A DNA stretch of 64,000 bases from Epiperipatus broadwayi (GCA_028023455.1 JAQFVV010012575.1:552517-616516); one strand, 5' to 3'. Numbered from the stretch's first letter, positions 1 through 12,489 are shown. Program-made: numbers and translations. Notes: generated by a model not told the origin, from the sequence alone.

Positions 1-59
1 ATGGACTTACTCAATTATAAACCAAATATGCCTATATACAAGCATAGATATAGAAGAAT

Positions 60-200
60 ACTGATGATAATCAATTATTAATAAGATCAATATACAATGA
101 TGATGATCATCAAACCTTTAATAGTGTAAATTCATAATGTGATGATGATGATCAACATTTAATGGTATCAATGCACAGAGATGATGGTGATGATCAAACA
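60..200. repeat. GATGAT-rich simple sequence
   Basis: Imperfect clusters of GATGAT/TGATGATG recur through this stretch. RTE-class LINEs often end in such trinucleotide tails, but no LINE coding sequence is visible next to it, so it is called only as simple sequence. Confidence 0.4.
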
Positions 201-276
201 GTGATCAGATTGGTTTAAATAACTTAATTTATTAACAACATATAAAATAAATATTTACAAACAAAAAATAGTATAA

Positions 277-460
277 ATATAGAGAATTTGAACTCAGATT
301 TTCAAGCACCCTTCAACTATCCACACTATCTCATACAACTGATACACATGACCACACACATGTAAAAAAGATTAATAATCACCAATATATGTATTTCATG
401 CTAAAGCAGCACTCATCAGTTGGTCCAGTTGCTTGAAAATCTGAGTTCAAATCCTCTATA
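277..460. repeat. Foldback repeat, family 1 (short palindrome)
   Basis: Inverted arms of about 30 bp (279-308 and 431-460) begin with a segment close to GAACTCAGATTTTCAAGCA and enclose about 120 bp. The interior (CACACTATCTCAT, then AATCACCAATATATGTATTTCATGCTAAA, then CATCAGTTGGTCCAG) matches the interiors of the repeats at 12.1 kb and 44.9 kb, which defines family 1. There is no coding potential. This copy folds only at its outer ends and the 44.9-kb copy along nearly its whole length, so arm length varies between copies. Confidence 0.75.
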
Positions 461-906
461 CTTACAATTAAGCTCCCAGGTTTGGATAAATATTCGATTA
501 TCAAGAATGGTTTTTCTATCATCTTGATGGCTTCATACAACAAAAGCAAAATAATTTGAAGTATATTATATACAAAATTATACTATATAATTCATTAAAT
601 ATATACATAAAATAAAAAAACAAAAAACAAAATGATAGTTCACTCATTCTAAAACTACCACATTAATGTAATTATTAAAATATTGTTAGGCTAGGGTAAA
701 TACATTTATAACTACTTTTTTCATTAAAAAAAAAATATATATATATAGCCCCACTCCCATCTATTTGTATGCAAATCATAGTAGAAATTAATGACAGATA
801 TGATAAAGACCATTTACTCAGTGAGTTAATTATTTATTCAGAAATAAAACAAAATTATAAGTAAATGTTATTATAAATTTATTTAAACTTACATTGATTA
901 CGTAAG

Positions 907-1097
907 TAATATTTACTAAGGCTTTAGCCTCAAGAATGTGTGTAAAAATGTGATATTAGGGACCTCTACAGGTCATAACCATAAGTTTACACCCCTCTTT
1001 TCTTTCAAGTCTTAAGCTTGTGGTTAAGACCTGTAGAGGTCCCTAATATCACATTTTTACACGCATATTCTTGAGGCTAAAGCCTTAGTAAATGTTA
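907..1097. repeat. Foldback element, near-perfect 65-70-bp arms
   Basis: Arms 907-974 and 1028-1097 are near-perfect reverse complements. They share the segments ACTAAGGCTTTAGCCTCAAG and GGGACCTCTACAGGTC and are separated by a loop of about 53 bp. There is no open frame. No second copy was seen in the window and no clear target duplication could be assigned. It is most likely a MITE or a hairpin retroposon. Confidence 0.85.
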
Positions 1098-1099
1098 TT

Positions 1100-3460
1100 A
1101 AAACTTATTAGTAGATTATCTATCTAGTTTTGTTGTCCTAAAGTTTTGCCCTCAATGTTAAATATATATATAAAAAAAACTTACTTGAGATGAGGTCACT
1201 TTGATGGATTAATGTGGAATTCCAGAGGAATCTGAAAATTTACTTTTATTAAAAAAAAATAATACATATTAATTGAAGAGGATTTCTTTTTTAATTTAAA
1301 TCAATATAACATTTATCCATCCACTGGTTCTACTTTTAAATTGCAAGTGATTGAATTTGAAAAATGGTTTGCAAATACATAATAAAAAAAATTACAATAT
1401 ATAAACTTTCAAAAAAAAAATGACAAAAGCAATAAAAAAAAAAATCATCATGTGAATAAAATAGGTAATTTATCTTGAGTAAAGCAAGCATTCTGTCCAA
1501 AAAAATGTTAATATCCATGGCTAATATTTCTTTTCTCCAACTCTGTTGTTAATTATATATTTCATGCTCCTTGATTGAAACACTCGCATATGAAATATCT
1601 TTCCTGACCATATATGAATCAATGGAAGATGACGGTACACCAGCATTCTTGAGATAGACATTCTGATGAAAAATTTTATAATTTCATAATTCCATAATTT
1701 CCTAATGACCTAGAAGTTAGCTGGAAAGTTCCACAGCATTGACTTTCTACCCCAAGTACATCATAATATTTCCTTTATTATAAACTATTATTTATAACTT
1801 GGCTTAATTATATATAAAAATAGCTTTTAAAGACAACAGTTAATTTTTAGTAGTTTCAGATTTCCTTTGCATTATTTCTATTATAATGAAATTTAGCTTG
1901 CAGAATAACTTAAGTCACTAGTTCATTCCTGCCAATCTTAAATTAAAGTTCAACTTCTTGAAACTATAAATATTAAAACTTTAATATTTTTTTTAAAGGG
2001 CAAAAAGTTTTATTCTTTTCTTAAAAGAAATAAAAACTTAACTTTTTCTGCTGTCTGTTCAATTCCCAATTTCCAAGTCAAGAACGCTACTTTCTGTTTA
2101 TTCAATTGTAGATTTTTCAAGTCAAGAGAAATGCTCTCTTATCACATGCTTGCTAAAAAACCTATTATTACAACTTGTTAAAAAAAAATCAATTTATAAA
2201 ATATTATTATATTTATTTAATTTTCATTATTCCAAACTCGATCATTTCTCAACAATTTTGACCTCATATAATTTTAATCTTTCATTATGTCCATTCTATA
2301 AGTCCATTATTTAGTATTTTTAGTTAATGAAATTAATGAATAAAAAAATAAATTAATAGAAAAGCAATTAATTTCTACCAATAAATGAACATATTCATTT
2401 ATATGCATATATACATCATGTGTATAGCAACTTTGTTTGCTTTCTCACAATAGATAAAAAAAAATATTAATTTCTCAAACATATCAGTCTATGTGTATGT
2501 CTATATGTGTAAATAAGTAAGTAGATAAGATATTTAATTTGCCTACCACTTGGTCTGAATTCATATATTAAAAAAAAAATTGGGACAGGTGTGAAAGTTA
2601 GTTGTAAGCCATCTCTTACACTATATTTTTTAGTTTATATATAAAACAAGCCAATAATATTTTCAGAATAACAACTATAGTCCCATTTAAATTATTTAAA
2701 TTGTTTAATTTATTTTGAGACATCAATAATATTTTTAAAACAAACTAAAACATCATTCATGCAATTAAGACAAATCTTAAAAGTTTTAAGAAACTTTTAG
2801 TACCTAAGTCTGGGATTTCATTTTTACCTAAAACAGATATATTTGAGCAACCATAAATAACACATATAATGGCCACATTGTTACTTCTTATAAATTTCAG
2901 AGAATATATTACTAATTTTATTGTAAATTTATTTACATAATTTTTTTATAATGCATTGGCAATATTTATAAAATCAAAACAATCAATAGAACTATGTAAT
3001 TGAATAACTTCTAATAAAACCATAATGTCACTTTAATTTAACTTTATGTTTTTAATTACACCAATAAATTCAAATAATAAAACTAATGTAAATTAATTTT
3101 AATTCAAAATTTCTTGAAGTAATTTGACAATAATTCAGCACTGTTGCACATATATGAACCAACAAAGTCTATCATAAGTCCAAGTGGATTGTCATTTTGT
3201 GATATTATTTGCAAAGACAATAAATAATATATAGATAAATAGAGTTGCTGCATGCAAAATGATTAAAAATATATTCATAACTTTATAATCACACAAAACT
3301 AAAGTAAAAAAATTGTTTAACTACTGCTTCAATTTTTTCAATCATGTAAAACATTAAAACTTCAAATTTGATTTTTATATATATGTTGATACGAAGATTT
3401 TCATGGGTTGCATATATAAAAGACATATTTTGCGGGTTCATCTGCGTTAAAAAAATTTAA
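1100..3460. other. AT-rich stretch without recognised features
   Basis: Apart from A and T runs and short AT microsatellites, nothing gene-like or repeat-like is visible. The short open frames here follow from low complexity. Confidence 0.6.
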
Positions 3461-3462
3461 TA

Positions 3463-4730
3463 TTAATATACCGACATTTCGTCTTGATCACACAAGTCAT
3501 CTACTGAGTGATAAAAGATAGAAAGTTGGTTATTGATTTGAAAAAAACATTGAAGTTCCACCAATAGCAAAAATGTTAAATTAAGAATGGTTTTTTTAAA
3601 AAAAATATTTCCAAATAGGAAGAAGTTTGCATGTATCATCTTGCTTATTAATACAATCTGGCCTTTTAAGTATCCCAAGGGCTTCTCTGATTTTACACTG
3701 GTAGAGATTATCACATCTGGATATGATCCTGGTACTAAAAAATTCAATTTTATGACCTGAATCAATAGTATGGAGTGAGAGTGCTGATGATAATAAGTGT
3801 TGTTTAACTGCATTAGCATGTTCATCTCTCCTAACACTGATGCAACAAGAAGCTTTACAATTTTCACATGAGATTTGATAAGTACCATAAGATTCAAGAG
3901 GGATTGAATCCTTAGGCTTGGTTATTATATTGCTGATTTTTTGATGAGTAGAAAACACTGTATTTATATTATAGCATTTTAATATACCTCCATTACTGTG
4001 TGTAGTTTCTTTTACATATAAAACACAAATTCTTATAACTGATTTATCATCTTTTTGTTTCCTATTTTGTCCATTTTGGGCTTAAAATAAGGGTTTTTTA
4101 ATAAATTTATAATTATAACTATTTGCTAATAAAACACTATTAATATGATTTATTTTTTCTTTCAGATATGACTTATCTGAAAGGTTAATTGCTCTATTTA
4201 AAAGAGTTTTGGCTATGGAAACTTATCTGAGCTGGGTGATGATGAGAATGTAAATATTTGTCTATGTGTGTATTCTTTCTGTAAATTAAAAATGATAAAC
4301 TATTTGGTGTCCTGGTGACTAGAACATCAAGAAAAGGAAATTTTCCATCAGACTCTGTCTCCTTGTAAATTTAATAAGAGAATGAATATTATTTAAATGT
4401 GAGAAAAAATAATCTAATTTAATTTTTCCATGTTGCCATATGACAAAAGTGTCATCTATGTAGCTGAGCCAAATGAGAGGTTTTAAAGATGATGATTCTA
4501 AAACACAAGTTTCTATATTTTCCATGAATAAATCAGCTATTACTCCTGAGACAGGTGAGCCCATAGGAGTACCAAAAACTTGTCTGTAATGCTGTTCATT
4601 GTATACAAAATATGTGTACAAGAGACAATGTTTAATCAAAGCAATAATATGGTTTGGTAAATTGTAGCATTGCAAAATTACATTTAAAGCTTCATCAATT
4701 GGAATGTTTTTAAACAAAAACATTCTTCAT
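3463..4730 (-). mobile_element. Penelope-like element remnant (reverse transcriptase plus GIY-YIG region)
   Basis: A decayed Penelope-like retroelement is read on the minus strand. The 5' part (4723-4319, 134 codons) carries the PLE reverse-transcriptase core: an N-terminal NIPIDEAL segment, the box GTPMGSPVSGVIADLFMENI at about residues 51-70, and the catalytic box YIDDTFVIW at about residues 87-95 with the usual YxDD aspartates. After the frame breaks at 4319, a YRKNTHIDKYLH segment and SHHHP (about 4270-4210) match the stretch normally found after the RT palm. The downstream frame (3958-3596) reads KDSIPLESYGTYQISCENC, with the spaced cysteines, EH and GH that resemble the linker and GIY-YIG endonuclease region. 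Known PLEs encode RT and GIY-YIG in one polypeptide; here at least two frame breaks and stops separate them, so it is dead. The N-terminal part and both termini are missing or unrecognisable. Family assignment is firm, subfamily unknown. Confidence 0.85.
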
Positions 4731-7329
4731 ACAAATATTCATTTTTTTTAGCTACTGTACACTCCAAACATAACACATCAGATAACATATTCTCAGAGCT
4801 GTGGGGTTTTTTATTCTACAGGTAGTGTGTGACATTAATTACATATATTTTTTCAGCAAGTGTTATGGATAAGATAAAATGAAAAGTATTATAGTGGTAA
4901 ACTGATTCAATATAATTAATTAATGTGTTTTATGAAATAGCAAAATATTTTATTCTATCCTTGTTTTTCATCCAAAAACTAACAATTAATAAATTTGTAA
5001 ATAAGAAAACAACTTATTAATGACAAAGTAAAATAATAAAACAATAAATAGATAATGAAATAAATCACTAGAATCTTCTTTGAGAGATTTTCTTTCTTGA
5101 GTACTTTTCAAGTCAGTAATTATAATAAAAATTCAAATGCTTTATATCTCTTTATAACTTTACATGATAGCTTCTCATATAAACATGAATTATTGTCATT
5201 TATTGCTAGATAGCTTTTCTGGAAACAGTTTCATTTACTTTATCATTAGAAATTATGATACAGTTCAAGCTATAAATAATTCAAGTTCAAATATTATATT
5301 CTTATAGTTCCTTCATGAATAAAAAAATAATGTAATTTTTGACAAGTTCCAAAATAGTTTTCATTCCTTAGTTTTTTAAAAGTTCACTATTCTTTTCATT
5401 TATTTGTCCTGAATATTTATAGATAACAAACAATGTCAAAATATTAAAGGTTATGGTTTTAGAATAATTTATTTTTGTCTTGAAAATTTTTTTTCCCTTT
5501 AAATATTTTTCTTCTTTTCAGTATCATTGAATAGAACATTAAAGGCAATAACACAAGGTGTTAGTATCATTAATTCATTTCTGACATTCCATTTTAAGAA
5601 TTCCATTTACCTATAGCAGTATTTAACTAGTTGATAAGAAAAATAGATTGGGCATTGCACTAGGTTAGGGAAATAACCAGATAACATTTTGTAAAAATAG
5701 ACCCAATTAGCCTGTGTTTAATGTTGTTTGGTCTGAGATAATATGTAATTGAATGGATACAGGTTTGTTCCAAAATGATATAGGAGATTGGCAAAAGCCG
5801 CATACCTTACTGTCTGGTGAAGAATAGTCATTCTGGATTCAGTTGTTAAGAGAAGAAAAGCAGTAATTCAGCTGTAAAAAATAATGGGAAACAGTTTTGT
5901 AGTCTGTAATAAGACTGATCTCACTATTAGTTTTAAACAAATTTTTAAAATAGATTTAAGGAAAACCATGTGCTAAGTTTTAGCTAGAAACTTAGCATCA
6001 TCAAACTCACCATATATCCTGTTCACTATATAGAAGAAGAATTCCCCTGAAGTAATCTGCAACACAATTTTTGTTTTCAATCCAAAAGCATGACTGTTTA
6101 AACTTTTATGTCAGCCATATTGAAAAAATAGATAGATCAACCTGTGTAAAACCTAAAAATATTTTATTGAAAAATGGATAAATTTAAGTTTTGCTAGTAC
6201 CCTGAATATATGTGTCAATGGAGAAGCTATAATAATGGAAATTTGGATCTACAAAAAATTAATAATACTTCTAAGAAAAAAAAGATTATTTAAACTCAAC
6301 AATGGAAGTCAACATAAGAGAAAACTAAAAATTACAACTACCAAAGAAGGACTGAGTAGAAAAAAAATCCAAGGTAAAAGAGTATTGTAATGTACACATC
6401 CACATCTATTGATATATTTTTTAAAGTAAGTAATAATTAATGGTAATGAATAATTGTATTTTTTCTATTGAAACATATTGTTTTTCATCTTATTTTTTTT
6501 CAAAGTCTGATTGTATAGGATCTTTTCATTTTCACTAGAAAGTTTTAGCTAATTAAAATTTGTCTTTGTGAATTTTTTTTTACAATTTTGGTTATTGAAA
6601 GAGAAATAATTTTGTTTAAAGTTAAGACTAATTAATATATGAGTAAAAGTTAATAACTGTTTAATCATATTTCCTATATAAAATCATATTCTTTTTATAA
6701 AATATCTGAAGTGGAATTATATTTTATCTCAATTTTCTTAATAAATTTATTTCTTAATATATTAAATAATTGTTTAAAAATTAATAATAGTGTTAAAGTC
6801 TTTATTTTCCAGCTATCTGTTATATGAATTGACAGGGTGTGTGATTTGATTTCAATATAGTGTAGAATTTTAAGAAATTTGTATATTATTCCATAAGGCA
6901 ATTTTACTTAAAATAGATTAAGTCTATACATGTATAATTTCCCTTGTTCACAGTCACAGCCCCTAAGATCTTTGTGATCATGAACTATCTCTAGAGCAAT
7001 AATGACTAATTTATATTTATGCAGAGTTTATGTTTGTATCCATATAATTTTCTTGATTGCACAAAGATCAAAATTACATTTAAAGTTTATTCACTGCATT
7101 AGATTAAAACATTTACTTAATAGTTGGCTTGTACCCTCATGGTATTATGTGGCTAGATCATTGATAAGCATCAGCAATTATCAGGATCACAGAATTATTT
7201 ATGATAGATATTTTAGCACTTAGTATGTGCATCCAGATGATTGGGGTATATTATGCACTAAGTTTGTCACAGACTACTGAATCTCTTTTAAATCCAGTCA
7301 CAAGAGATGACTGTTAATAATTAATGTTA
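4731..7329. other. AT-rich stretch without recognised features
   Basis: The first 130 bp may be further decayed PLE sequence. Beyond that only AT-rich single-copy-looking DNA with homopolymer runs is visible. The small open frames near 6.7 and 7.0 kb have no recognisable motif. Confidence 0.55.
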
Positions 7330-7681
7330 AAACAGGCAAAACTCTCCATACAGTAGTGTCATTCAGTGCAAGCCAGAGTAATCAATGGATGCCAGAGGGC
7401 TTGTGCATAAAATCCCTATCTAGTGCCTACTTGTCCAATATTCCCAGACTAGTTTGCTCTCAGATCTAAGGCCCCTAACTGATGAAAGCCACAATCTAGA
7501 AACTAGTCGGAGGTATTGGATGAGTAGGCACTAGATAGGGATTTTATGCACAAACCTGGCATCCATTGATTACTCTAGCTTGCACTGAGTGGCACTACTG
7601 TATGGAGAGTTTTGCCTGTTTTAATAACAGTTATGAGGAAGCATAAGAAATGATGATCATGTGATGTTTAGTGGTTTAATT
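7330..7681 (+). repeat. Foldback element, family 2, with 10-bp flanking direct repeat
   Basis: The left arm begins AAACAGGCAAAACTCTCC and runs through a segment with ATCAATGGATGCCAGA and GTGCATAAAATCCCTATC. The right arm repeats this in reverse complement, then continues about 65 bp further through GGAGAGTTTTGCCTG to CATGTGATGTTTAGTGG. ATTAATGTTA lies at 7320-7329 and again at about 7682-7691, which suggests a 10-bp target duplication. Other copies lie at 18.9, 40.7, 41.3, 44.0 and 56.2/61.9 kb. The arms are unequal: one end extends well beyond the other. Confidence 0.85.
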
Positions 7682-7691
7682 ATTAATGTTA

Positions 7692-8574
7692 TATGTTGGT
7701 GATGCAGTGTATATTTATAATTATTAAGATAACTACTTATATTTTTGATCTATACTGATTCTCATGCGTCTTTCACATTTATTCATTTTATATTTAACCA
7801 TTTTTATTTATTCAATGCTTATTAATGATTGTGATCATTCTATGATGATGATGATATTATCTCATCTTTCTGTATTTTTATTCCTATTTTCATACATTAC
7901 AATATATTCCGTTTACTTTTTTAACATATAATTCACATATTCAAAGCTTAAGTTATTAGCAATATAGGATCTTTGTGTGTAAGAGATAATATATTATATG
8001 TGCATGCATATACAACTTTATGTAAATAAATTATAATTCTTCATTCATATTACCAAAAATAAATAATATTCATTTTATTATTTATAAAATATTTTAATAG
8101 ATTTTGTACAAATCAATTGCTTCAAGAAAATGTATCTATATTTTTATTAATTTTGTTCTTCTTCCATAAAATAAAAGAAAAAAAAAAACAATTTATAATT
8201 GTTGCAAACAGTTATAACTGGTTAGTACAATAAATTTGTTGTAGAAAAAAACATTTTTTTTTGATGAAAGAAGAAAGACATCTGAAAATTTTTGCGGAGA
8301 AAAAATAGAAATTAATTAAAAAAATAATATTAAAATTCTTTTTTTAAAATCTTGTCAAGTCACATAAAATAACATTCACAATTCTAATTAGAAAAAAGGT
8401 CCAAAATAATTTTTATGGTCTATTTGAGGAAATAACTCATCTTTATTTTTTGTTCTAGAAAAAAATGCTTAAAAATATTGCCTCATATGTTGAAAGAAGT
8501 ACTTTATTAATAATAAATTTACTAAAAAAAAAGTTATATATAAAATTCATAAATAAACAAGTGAACTCCTTTAT
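7692..8574. other. AT-rich stretch without recognised features
   Basis: Only AT-rich DNA with A and T runs is visible, plus a GATGATGATGAT cluster near 7.84 kb. Confidence 0.55.
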
Positions 8575-8587
8575 AATCTTTTATGAA

Positions 8588-8800
8588 TATATTGTACAGG
8601 CTTAAACCAGCATTTATATATGTAATATGTGTAGGGTTCGAACTCAGACTTTCACACGACCCACCACTCTCAGTGCCATCTCATATTGCTGACCCACCTG
8701 ATCACACACATGTTTTATCTTTTCAACATGTGTGTGATCAGGTGGGTCAGCAATATGAGATGGCACTGAGAGTGGTGGGTCGTGTGAAAGTCTGAGTTCG
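8588..8800. repeat. Foldback element, family 1, with perfect 13-bp flanking direct repeats
   Basis: Two arms of about 80 bp (about 8635-8713 and 8724-8800) are essentially perfect reverse complements around a loop of about 10 nt (TTATCTTTTC). They contain ACCCACCACTCTCAGTGCC and GACCCACCTGATCACACAC. The insertion is bounded by AATCTTTTATGAA at 8575-8587 and 8801-8813. The first about 47 bp (TTGTACAGGCTTAAACC onward) lie outside the palindrome and match the start of the 44.9-kb copy. Open frames across the palindrome on both strands are a by-product of its symmetry. High arm identity suggests a recent insertion. Confidence 0.9.
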
Positions 8801-8839
8801 AATCTTTTATGAAGAAAAAGAATATAAATAAAATTCACT

Positions 8840-9255
8840 TGAATTCATTGCTGAATGTACTAAAAAGAAAGAATGTACTAGAAAATCATATTTTAAATAA
8901 AATATCCAATCTACCTGTATACCAGTCAAGAACATAAGGATAATATAAGAGATAATATAAGACTACAAACCTTATGTCAAAAATACCTAAAGATAGAAGA
9001 GCAATAAAATTACAAAAGAGCTTCCCACTGTAATATTCACATAATACATCAGCATTAATCACAGGAATTAAAATATGAAAATAATTTCAGTAAAATAAAT
9101 ATTTGAATGACAATTTCTACCTATCTATGACCATAAATATGGTAATTAGTGGATGACAATATTGTTATATGAGCCCAATTATTCAAAAATGTAATCTTGG
9201 AATTATTTTTATCACTTGCATATGTTTTATTATCTTATTTGAACAGTCTAATTAC
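8840..9255. other. AT-rich stretch without recognised features
   Basis: No motif, repeat or reading frame could be supported here. Confidence 0.5.
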
Positions 9256-9257
9256 TT

Positions 9258-9540
9258 GTATTTATATGTTGGACTATTTCCATCATCTAATATGAGTACT
9301 GAATGTCTTTAAAAATTTTAACTTTTATTTAAATATTCCAAATACATTCAACTGTTAGTAATAGCACACAGGTTAGTATATGCATAATGTTTCAAGAGGT
9401 ATTATTCTATTCTTTTCTTGCCTGCCTGACCAGTGATACTACTAGCATAGGAATCTAACATGGACCCTTAGATTCTTTGAGTATTGAATTCTAAGGTAAT
9501 GCTCTAACCAACTGAACCATCATGCCAAAGGCAATAGTTG
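9258..9540 (-). repeat. Family 4 repeat, single (unfolded) copy, containing a tRNA-like segment
   Basis: Read on the minus strand, this begins with a tRNA-like segment (about 9531-9440). It has an A-box-like GGTTCAGTTGGTTAGAGCA and a weaker B-box-like GGTCCATGTTAGATTCC, so it resembles a pol III promoter. A tail of about 170 bp follows and ends near GATGATGGAAATAGTCC. The same head and tail occur as a palindrome at 38.87 kb, and the tail alone as a palindrome at 54.89 kb. The element abuts a PLE C-terminal remnant on its 5' side (minus strand), so it is either that PLE's 3' region or a SINE sharing it. Confidence 0.7.
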
Positions 9541-10010
9541 GTAGAAATTTCATATACTTATCTATGAAGTTCCTCCTAATTTCTCTAAGAGCAAAGTTGA
9601 GTAGTGGTTTCCATATATCCTACATGGGAACAATGGGTTGGTTTATGGGATTGTTTGCCATTGTCATGTGAGCAGCTTCTTTAAATTTTCTTCTTTGTAC
9701 CTTTTCTTCTTTATCCAATACTTTCATTGGTACATACATAGACTTCTACCTTAGACACATCTGTTTTCTCTCTTCTAATCATCAGTTTATGTTCTTGCAG
9801 GTGCCTTTCAATGGGATGACTGGTTGCACAATATATGTTCTTCCACATTCACATAGATGCAGTTTTTTTCATTTCAGTATTTCAAGTTTAGGTTTTGTAG
9901 ATGTTAGAATTCTTCATACTGTGGTATGGCTCTTGAAACCTGTTCTGATGTTATACTGACTACAGATTTTCCTTAATTTGTCTGCTATTTTTGATAAAAG
10001 TTTAATTAAT
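9541..10010 (-). mobile_element. PLE C-terminal (GIY-YIG) remnant
   Basis: Broken minus-strand frames around 9900-9700 spell segments typical of the PLE linker and GIY-YIG domain: FKSHTTV and LTSTKPK, then CECGRTYIVQPVIPLKGTCK. In the last one, CxCG-x-x-YI matches the domain's first strand, and the following arginine/EH region is eroded. Several stops and frame changes interrupt it and no reverse transcriptase is attached. Family 4 sequence follows immediately downstream (minus strand). The call rests on short motif resemblance, so subfamily and exact limits are uncertain. Confidence 0.55.
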
Positions 10011-11275
10011 TGGCTATTAACTTAAGTTTTGCCTTTTCTTATTGTATGTTTGTACTATAACTGTGCTTTTAAGAGTTTTCATGATTTAAATAGCAAGTAG
10101 CATTTTTTACATTCAAATTTTTTCTTATAACATTATTAGCTGATGATTTTTCTGACTGTATAAACAATAGGTTTTTAAATGGGAAGGATTTAGAATATCA
10201 TCAGTTATGTAATTTTATTTGCTAATTCTGGAGCAAAAGTAATATGATTAGTATTATTTATATGTTATAGTATTGAATAATTTAATAGCACCAGAACAAC
10301 AAGAATTTTGTTTAAACACTCATATTTCATTTATTAAGAGCAGAAATGAATTTGTACTTTATAATGTTAAAAATTATTCAAAGGGAATGTGTATGGAAAC
10401 TTTATTGTATATTTAAAATCAGTCATCCAAGAGAACATTCTCTCCTTTTCTCTTCCTTTATTTATATTCATCACAACTATACCCACTAGTGGAAAAATTT
10501 TAATAATGACTAATTCTAGGAATTTATAACATTTGTATAATATTATGAATGCATTGATTAATTTATTTAAGTACCAGCTTAATTTTATCATATACTTAGT
10601 GTCATATGTGGGAGGAACTGTGACTTTTATATCTGGATACAACTGTTTTAGGGATTGTGCCATGTTATACAGCTGAAGAAAAATATCCCTCAATTTATAG
10701 ATGACATTTAATCCAAGATCTAGACCATTATATTATTAATATATATAAACATGAAATTAATTATATTTTCAATGCATTAGTGTTATAATAATAATTACAC
10801 ATATATATAATTAATAAAGCAAGTCACGTATAACATTTCCCTGCCCCTCCTCTTTCTGGGCCAGCTCTGGTATTATATAAGTAATATTAATTCTAGTTTA
10901 CTTACCTTAAAAATATTATCTGTAGACAGAATGGCATTCTCTGGAATGCTTTGTGTATAAGCTTTGTCCCACATATTGAAGTCAAAAAGGTTCTGCTTTG
11001 TTTCTTTCTAAATTACAATAGTTGTAAAAGCTGATGTAATTCTTAAACTTCTTTCCAATATTTAGATCAACTTTGACCAACATATCAATAATTAGTTCAA
11101 AATAGTTTTATTTGAAACCTATTCAAAACCTATCATGTTTTTTCTATTAAGAAAGTTATATTTCTTCACTAATAAAACAGTCTGTTATTTAATTTTTTAT
11201 GTATGGGTTATTCCACTATTAATTAATACCTATAATTTATTATATATGTTGTAATCTGATATTTTAAATTTTTAT
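10011..11275. other. AT-rich stretch without recognised features
   Basis: A 108-codon minus-strand open frame (10367-10693) has no recognisable domain and ordinary AT-rich composition; it is not called as a gene. Nothing else stands out. Confidence 0.5.
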
Positions 11276-11294
11276 ATTTACATTGCTTATTAAT

Positions 11295-11822
11295 AAACTA
11301 AAGATCAGTCTTTCAAGCTAACATACATGCATTTTTTATGAATGTTAATACTAATAAATGAATACTTTCATTTCCAACACAAGATAAAGTCTTTACAAAA
11401 GAATAAAATGAAACCACTTATTCTTTCAACCCAAATGCTTATATATGGGCAAATCTTAAGCACTGGATATGAAAGTGTGAGGATAAACCAATCACTTTAA
11501 ATTACTGTTTACTATGTCTAAATGAATGACGTCCACAAAAATATCTAGAATTTACGAAACATTACTCTTAAATGAAACTAAACATATGTAAATGAGGCAT
11601 TTATTTATATAGTGCTATGTTTATAAATTGTAACATAAGCATTTGGGTTGAAGAATAAGTGGATTCATTTTATTCTTTCACAAAGACTTTATCTTGTGTT
11701 GGAAATGAAAGTATTCATTTATTAGTATTAACATTCGTAAAAAGCGCATATACGTTAGCTTGAAAGGCTGATCTTTAGTTTAATACAATTTATAAACATA
11801 GCGCTATATAAATAAATGCCTC
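11295..11822. repeat. Interleaved inverted-repeat element with 19-bp flanking direct repeat
   Basis: Arm A (11295-11443) pairs with A' (11635-11781), sharing CTTTCATTTCCAACACAAG. Arm B (11590-11632) pairs with B' (11784-11825), sharing ATAAATAAATGCCTC. The order is A-B-A'-B', so the two inverted repeats interlock like a pseudoknot instead of nesting. ATTTACATTGCTTATTAAT occurs at 11276-11294 and 11823-11841 and looks like a 19-bp target duplication, longer than DNA transposons usually leave. No coding sequence is visible. Confidence 0.85.
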
Positions 11823-12041
11823 ATTTACATTGCTTATTAATGTAACTTTTTTATTTCATTAAGACCATCAAATCAGATCAATTTTAAATAACACAGTTGT
11901 TTTAAAAATCCAATAATTTTTTTTAAATTCAGAACCTCTTACACATAAATTGTTTATATTTTCTATTAAGAAAAATAGAAAAAGACAAATATTTAATTTT
12001 TTAAGGTTGAGTAATAACTAAGACCTTTACATATATTAATA

Positions 12042-12489
12042 TTATATAGAGTATATGAGCACAGATTTTCACACAACCCACCACTCTCCACACTATCTCA
12101 TAACACTAATACACTGGAACACATATATGTTGAAAAGATAACCAATCACCAATATACGTATTTCATTCTAAACCAGCAATCATCAGTTGGTCCAGATTAC
12201 CATCTCCATATATATATATGTTATAAGTGTTCAGTTATATATTAAGATAGCCAATCTTTATACTTTAATGGACAGGCTTCAATTCACTCCACATTCCAAC
12301 TCTTCAACCTTCCATCCAATTGAAAATCTGATGATGGAACACTCAAAGGCCACCCTGAGGCCGAGATTCTCATCACACCCATGTTGACCTAAAGTCACTC
12401 TGACCCCTCATGTACAGGACATAATCCATTTAATACATATACAAAGGATAGGCAGACATCTCTACTATGTAATAACTGAAATACAGGCT
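12042..12489 (+). repeat. Family 1 repeat, single (half) copy
   Basis: From GTATATGAGCACAGATTTTC onward this follows the left arm of the 44.9-kb family 1 palindrome (ACCCACCACTCTC, AACCAGCAATCATCAG, AAGATAGCCAATCTTTATAC) without folding back. It then continues past CTGATGATGGAACACTC into ACCCCTCATGTACAGG. ACATATATTAATA lies at 12029-12041 and again at 12490-12502, a possible 13-bp target duplication. It is likely the unfolded monomer of the family. Confidence 0.7.

Noticed and set aside
905-1100. A CRISPR array or bacterial attachment site among the palindromes
   Set aside because: There are no regularly spaced direct repeats, and the eukaryotic transposon content makes a prokaryotic system implausible.
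8633-8804. Family 1 as a tRNA-derived SINE (GAGTTCGAACCCC resembles a B box; TGGCACTGAGAGTGG resembles an A box)
   Set aside because: The match is limited to short boxes without a tRNA-like fold, so I did not annotate it as tRNA-derived.
8583-8838. Matching open frames on both strands at 8.6-8.8 kb
   Set aside because: Both translate the same palindrome and carry no gene-like signal.
10367-10693. 108-codon minus-strand frame as a host gene
   Set aside because: No domain, no splice or promoter context, and composition is the same as surrounding AT-rich DNA.
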